From Candidatus Mycoplasma haematominutum 'Birmingham 1' (GTDB taxonomy: Bacteria > Bacillota_I > Bacilli_A > Mycoplasmatales > Mycoplasmoidaceae): DNA of 64,000 nt. The notes below the pieces were generated by a model, which was not told the DNA's origin, did no database searches, and was given only the letters and a program-made list of their open reading frames with translations. The number at the start of each line of letters is the position of its first letter. The stretch's first letter is position 1. Below are positions 60,924-64,000 of the stretch, piece after piece. The stretch spans positions 310,001-374,000 of the forward strand of contig NC_021007.1 of assembly GCF_000319365.1 (NCBI RefSeq), given 5' to 3'. The translations under genes and the position numbers were made by a program.

Positions 60924-62564
60924 CTATGAAACACTTGCTTCAGCTTCTGTCTTCTCTGCAGTAGGAGTTGGAGTCGCCTCAGGCTTTTTAGACTCAACCT
61001 TTGCCTCGCTTTCCTTTCTATCTTTTCTACCAAATCCCAGTCTCTTCTTCTTTTCCTCTTCCCTAGATTCCGTTACCCTTCTCTCTGTTACATTTTTTAC
61101 CACAGCATCTTTCACTATCTCAGATTTAACCTCTCCTGTAGCTTCATTAACTAGATATCTCTTAACCTTAAATAACTCTGTATTATTGAAGTCTAAGCTA
61201 AACATGCTGTAAAGTCCATAAAAGGTTGAATTAGCTGAAGTTAATTCAATTTCAATTTCAGCTAATCTGTTGTACTTTGCGACTCTCTCTGATCTTGAAA
61301 ATGACCCTGTTTTAATCTGACCTGCCATAGTCCCTACTGCAATATCAGCTATAGTAGTATCTTCCGTTTCTCCTGATCTATGGGAAACTATACAGGACCA
61401 ACCAGCACCTTTAGCTAATTGCATTGTCTTCAATGTTTCTGAAAGAGTACCTATCTGGTTTACCTTAATGAGTATTGCATTACTCAAACCCTTATCTATA
61501 CCCATTTGGGTCAACTGCGGATTAGTGCAGTAAAGATCATCCCCAACTATCTGAACTTTATCCCCTAGTCTCTTCTGAAGTAGTGTAAACCCTTCAAAGT
61601 CATTTTCATCTAGAGGATCTTCTATAGAGATAATAGGGTATTTATTAACTAATTCCACATAGTAATCTATCATTTCAGCACTACTTTTAGTACCTGCTAC
61701 ATCTGAGAGTAACCCAGCTTTTATTGCCTTCTTAAATCTATAAGCCTCAGCATTTTTGTCATACAACTCACTAGCTGCGCAGTCCAATGCTATAGCCACA
61801 TGTCCATGCATCACCCCAGGAACATAACCAGCTTTTTCTATAGCGAGCATCATAGCATTTAATGCCTCCTCAGTAGAACTAACATTAGGTGCAAATCCCC
61901 CCTCATCTCCCTTAGCAGTACTCATTCCCTTCTTCTTTAGATACTTAGCTAGAGAGTGAAAACATTCGGCAGAGATTCTTATAGCTTCATGCATAGATGA
62001 AGCGCCTACCGGCACAAACATAAACTCCTGAAAGTCTAGTGTATTATCCGCATGCGCACCTCCATTAATTACATTCACCATAGGTAGAGGAAGTACAAAT
62101 CTACTTACCTTAGGTGAGCCGGCCAGCTCTGCAATATACTGATAAAAAGGAATATTTTTAAGTTTTGAAACAGCTTTAGCAACAGCTAGTGAAACAGCCA
62201 ATATTGTATTAGCGCCATATCTGGATTTATTGTCAGTTCCATCAAGGTCAATTAAGAATTGGTCTAACTCAGCTTGATTTGAAGGATTTACATTATTTTC
62301 TATCAACGAAGGACCTAAAACATAGTTGATATAGTGCACTGACTTTTTCACTCCCTTTCCCATAAATCTAGCAGGGTCTTCATCTCTCAATTCAAGTGCT
62401 TCCTTGGACCCTGTGGAGGCTCCTGAAGGCACCATAACCTTAGCAGTTGCAGTCTTCTTGCCGACCACACCTCCCTTAGATACCTTAGCAATGCAGGCAA
62501 CAGTAGGATTACCTCTAGAGTCAATTAATTCATAGGCAAATAGGTTTTCTATTCGAAAACCCAT
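60924..62564 (-). CDS. eno: Enolase with C-terminal extension
   Basis: 546 aa; typical enolases have about 430-450. The core is intact: SGASTGSKEALELRD, GGAHADNTLDFQEF, GDEGGFAPNV, SIEDPLDENDFEGF, VGDDLYCTNP, SHRSGETEDTTIA, KTGSFSRSERVAKYN. From about residue 464 there is a tail of about 80 residues, first mixed (VKRYLVNEATGEVKSEIV) then highly charged and low-complexity (EEEKKKRLGFGRKDRKESE, Pro/Thr/Glu end). Converts 2-phosphoglycerate to phosphoenolpyruvate; in mycoplasmas often also at the surface. A G9 tract lies in its upstream gap. Confidence 0.95.
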   Translation of the reverse strand: MGFRIENLFAYELIDSRGNPTVACIAKVSKGGVVGKKTATAKVMVPSGASTGSKEALELRDEDPARFMGKGVKKSVHYINYVLGPSLIENNVNPSNQAELDQFLIDLDGTDNKSRYGANTILAVSLAVAKAVSKLKNIPFYQYIAELAGSPKVSRFVLPLPMVNVINGGAHADNTLDFQEFMFVPVGASSMHEAIRISAECFHSLAKYLKKKGMSTAKGDEGGFAPNVSSTEEALNAMMLAIEKAGYVPGVMHGHVAIALDCAASELYDKNAEAYRFKKAIKAGLLSDVAGTKSSAEMIDYYVELVNKYPIISIEDPLDENDFEGFTLLQKRLGDKVQIVGDDLYCTNPQLTQMGIDKGLSNAILIKVNQIGTLSETLKTMQLAKGAGWSCIVSHRSGETEDTTIADIAVGTMAGQIKTGSFSRSERVAKYNRLAEIEIELTSANSTFYGLYSMFSLDFNNTELFKVKRYLVNEATGEVKSEIVKDAVVKNVTERRVTESREEEKKKRLGFGRKDRKESEAKVESKKPEATPTPTAEKTEAEASVS

Positions 62565-62644
62565 CTTAACCTACTTCTCTAACCGGATGACTCCCCTTTT
62601 AGCTGAAAACTTTAGACTAAATCTAAAAACACAAGTTGACAGAG

Positions 62645-62653
62645 CCCCCCCCC
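62645..62653 (-). repeat. G9 tract in the gap upstream of eno
   Basis: Nine G on the coding strand, next to a CGAGAA/TTCTCG hairpin, about 80 nt before the eno ATG. The only tract of this kind among the housekeeping genes. The only frame through it is a short stop-bounded peptide, so it is probably not a coding tract. Confidence 0.75.
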
Positions 62654-62730
62654 GAGAAACTTCTCGAGTTAAAGGACTAAAAGTACTAATCTTCTAGTCT
62701 AAAAAGCTATTAAACCCTTTTAGGTGCTAA

Positions 62731-63426
62731 TTAATTATATACCTTCCCCTTATGTGGAATCTTAGGTACTCTCGGTTTTGGGAAGGGATCCTGCTGAGCA
62801 AAAGTCTGCATTATATACTTTTCATATTTTCTATACTTAGGCACTGTTATCTTAAATTTAAAAGTCTTTCTCAGTCTCTTACCTACCTCAGAAGCTATTA
62901 TCTTCCGTCTTATTTTTTCAAATTCCTTAGGATCATTTAGGTACTTGCTTGCATCTTTTCCAAATTTTCCTGCACACACTACCTTTAGAAAAAATACTAG
63001 GTGAGATTCAGTTACCACTATATTTCACATCTTCGCCAAATCATCATAAACTAGATTGTGCAAAATCACTCCCTTAGCCTTTTCCCGCAACAATTCCTCA
63101 TCATATTGAGCATTTTCTCCCTCTTTATTTAACTCCTTTACAGTTTCTCTTAAAGCTTCCATACTTTCCTGAATATCACTTTCATGATAGCTAGCAGTAT
63201 AGTGGCTTACTATAGTTTCCATCGCAATGATATGTAAATTTCTCCCTATTACCTCAACAGCACATTCTCGTTCCAGATTATTATCTTCAGGAATTCACGG
63301 TTCTACTTCTCTTAATAGTGCTTTATACTCCCTCTTACTTTTTTCATTAAAGTCAAAAGCTAATGCATTAATCAAAAGAGTGCAGTCCCAATTAATAGGT
63401 GCTCTACTTATGATAACTGACTTCAC
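62731..63426 (-). CDS. Conserved-looking protein of unknown function
   Basis: 231 aa from GTG, whose G is shared with the TAG of the upstream gene. Soluble, mixed helical; starts KSVIISRAPINWDCTLLINAL, has Trp by TGA at 63025 and about 63285, and a basic Pro-rich end (KPRVPKIPHKGKV). No leader or homopolymer. The coupling with the upstream gene suggests a shared function. I do not recognise the family. Confidence 0.7.
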
Positions 63427-64000
63427 TACTGTCTATTCAAATAAGAATTCACTAGATTTAAACATTTAGTATGATATTCTTCTAGCCCTGCTAAACTCTT
63501 ATTCAGTTTTTCCTGTACCTTAGAGTAATCTACCCTAGGAACAGTATTTAACTTTAGGAGAGAATCTAACTCTACTCTATCTCTCTTAATACATACATTT
63601 CTAAAGAAATTAGCATAACTAGCTATTCACCTAGAACACTTCTCATGAAATTTACCTTCAGGAGAAAACTCACTAACAGTAGAACCTATCTTCTTTAAAT
63701 ATTCTGAATTAATTTTAAGTTTAAGGTATTCATGCATTCACCCTTCTTCTCCATCTTTTCAACTGCAGATATAAGGTGAATACTCATAATACAGTCTTAC
63801 AAAATACTTTCTAGACACTGAGTTAAATTCAGCATTAAATCTAGCCCAGAAATATTGATTTTCCCTCAGTAGATCAGCGCAGAGTACTCCACATTCCTCT
63901 CGAAGCTGATCTACTGTTAACCTTACATCTTCTGAGATTTTTTCATCCATATTCTCCAAGATTCTCCGCTTTTCCAGTGCTAATTTTTCTATTCTCTCCT
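63426..64000 (-). CDS. Protein of unknown function, 5' end outside the window
   Basis: Open from the right edge to TAG at 63426 (191 codons seen), with TGA-Trp at 63759 and two more. Charged, helical (ERIEKLALEKRRILENMDEK), then aromatic (FVRLYYEYSPYICSW). Its stop overlaps the start of the next gene by one nucleotide. No recognised domain. Confidence 0.65.

Overview
The window is from a small, AT-rich Mollicutes genome. TGA must be read as tryptophan throughout: rpoB/rpoC, pyk and pfkA, and nearly all of the other genes, are broken only by in-frame TGA at conserved Trp or aromatic positions. The mix of a huge tandem array of paralogous surface-type genes with a few glycolysis and RNA polymerase genes fits a haemotropic mycoplasma. 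That is an inference; no rRNA is present to prove it.

Positions 1-46572 (minus strand) hold one giant array of about 42 genes of roughly 1 kb, interrupted only by atpE (11233-11526) and a few small ORFs. Nearly every gene has a short hydrophobic N-terminal leader, a poly-G tract of 8-13 nt, and a long helical body; none shows a clear lipobox. The tract sits about 35-45 codons in for most genes and mid-gene for family A. I compared the frame of leader and body at each of 37 tracts. Twelve loci are in frame (ON) and 25 are frameshifted (OFF), close to the one third expected if tract length drifts freely modulo 3. I group the genes informally: family A, coiled-coil with tract mid-gene (about 1-3 kb and 11.6-21.7 kb); family B, with a polybasic site (about 5.9-10.2 and 32.3-46.6 kb); family C, with a CxxC pair (21.7-27.4 and 39.8-40.9 kb); family D, with a C-terminal HIAxW helix (3.3-5.7 and 27.6-32.1 kb). 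Nineteen of the B, C and D genes carry a strict R-x-[KR]-R motif, usually followed by Ser or Ala, at a fixed place before a conserved helix. It looks exactly like a furin-type cleavage site.

Genes in the array are packed as operons. Stop and next start are often in the same frame with 0-3 codons between (for example TAA-TTG or TAA-GTG). GC-rich hairpins and a recurrent promoter-like box mark the operon edges.

Positions 46573-49932 form a different accessory island. It has three copies of a small Cys-containing protein (start MKGQSGVLVT), two on the plus strand and one inverted, each behind the same leader with a tiny uORF, two of them with a perfect palindrome. Between them lie small secreted-type proteins, two with a shared C-terminal motif.

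Positions 49932-64000 (minus strand) are mostly housekeeping. In transcription order these are two unrecognised proteins, eno (with an unusual C-terminal tail), pfkA, pyk, a single fused rpoB-rpoC gene and a small membrane-anchored protein. pyk is separated from rpoBC by only its stop codon.
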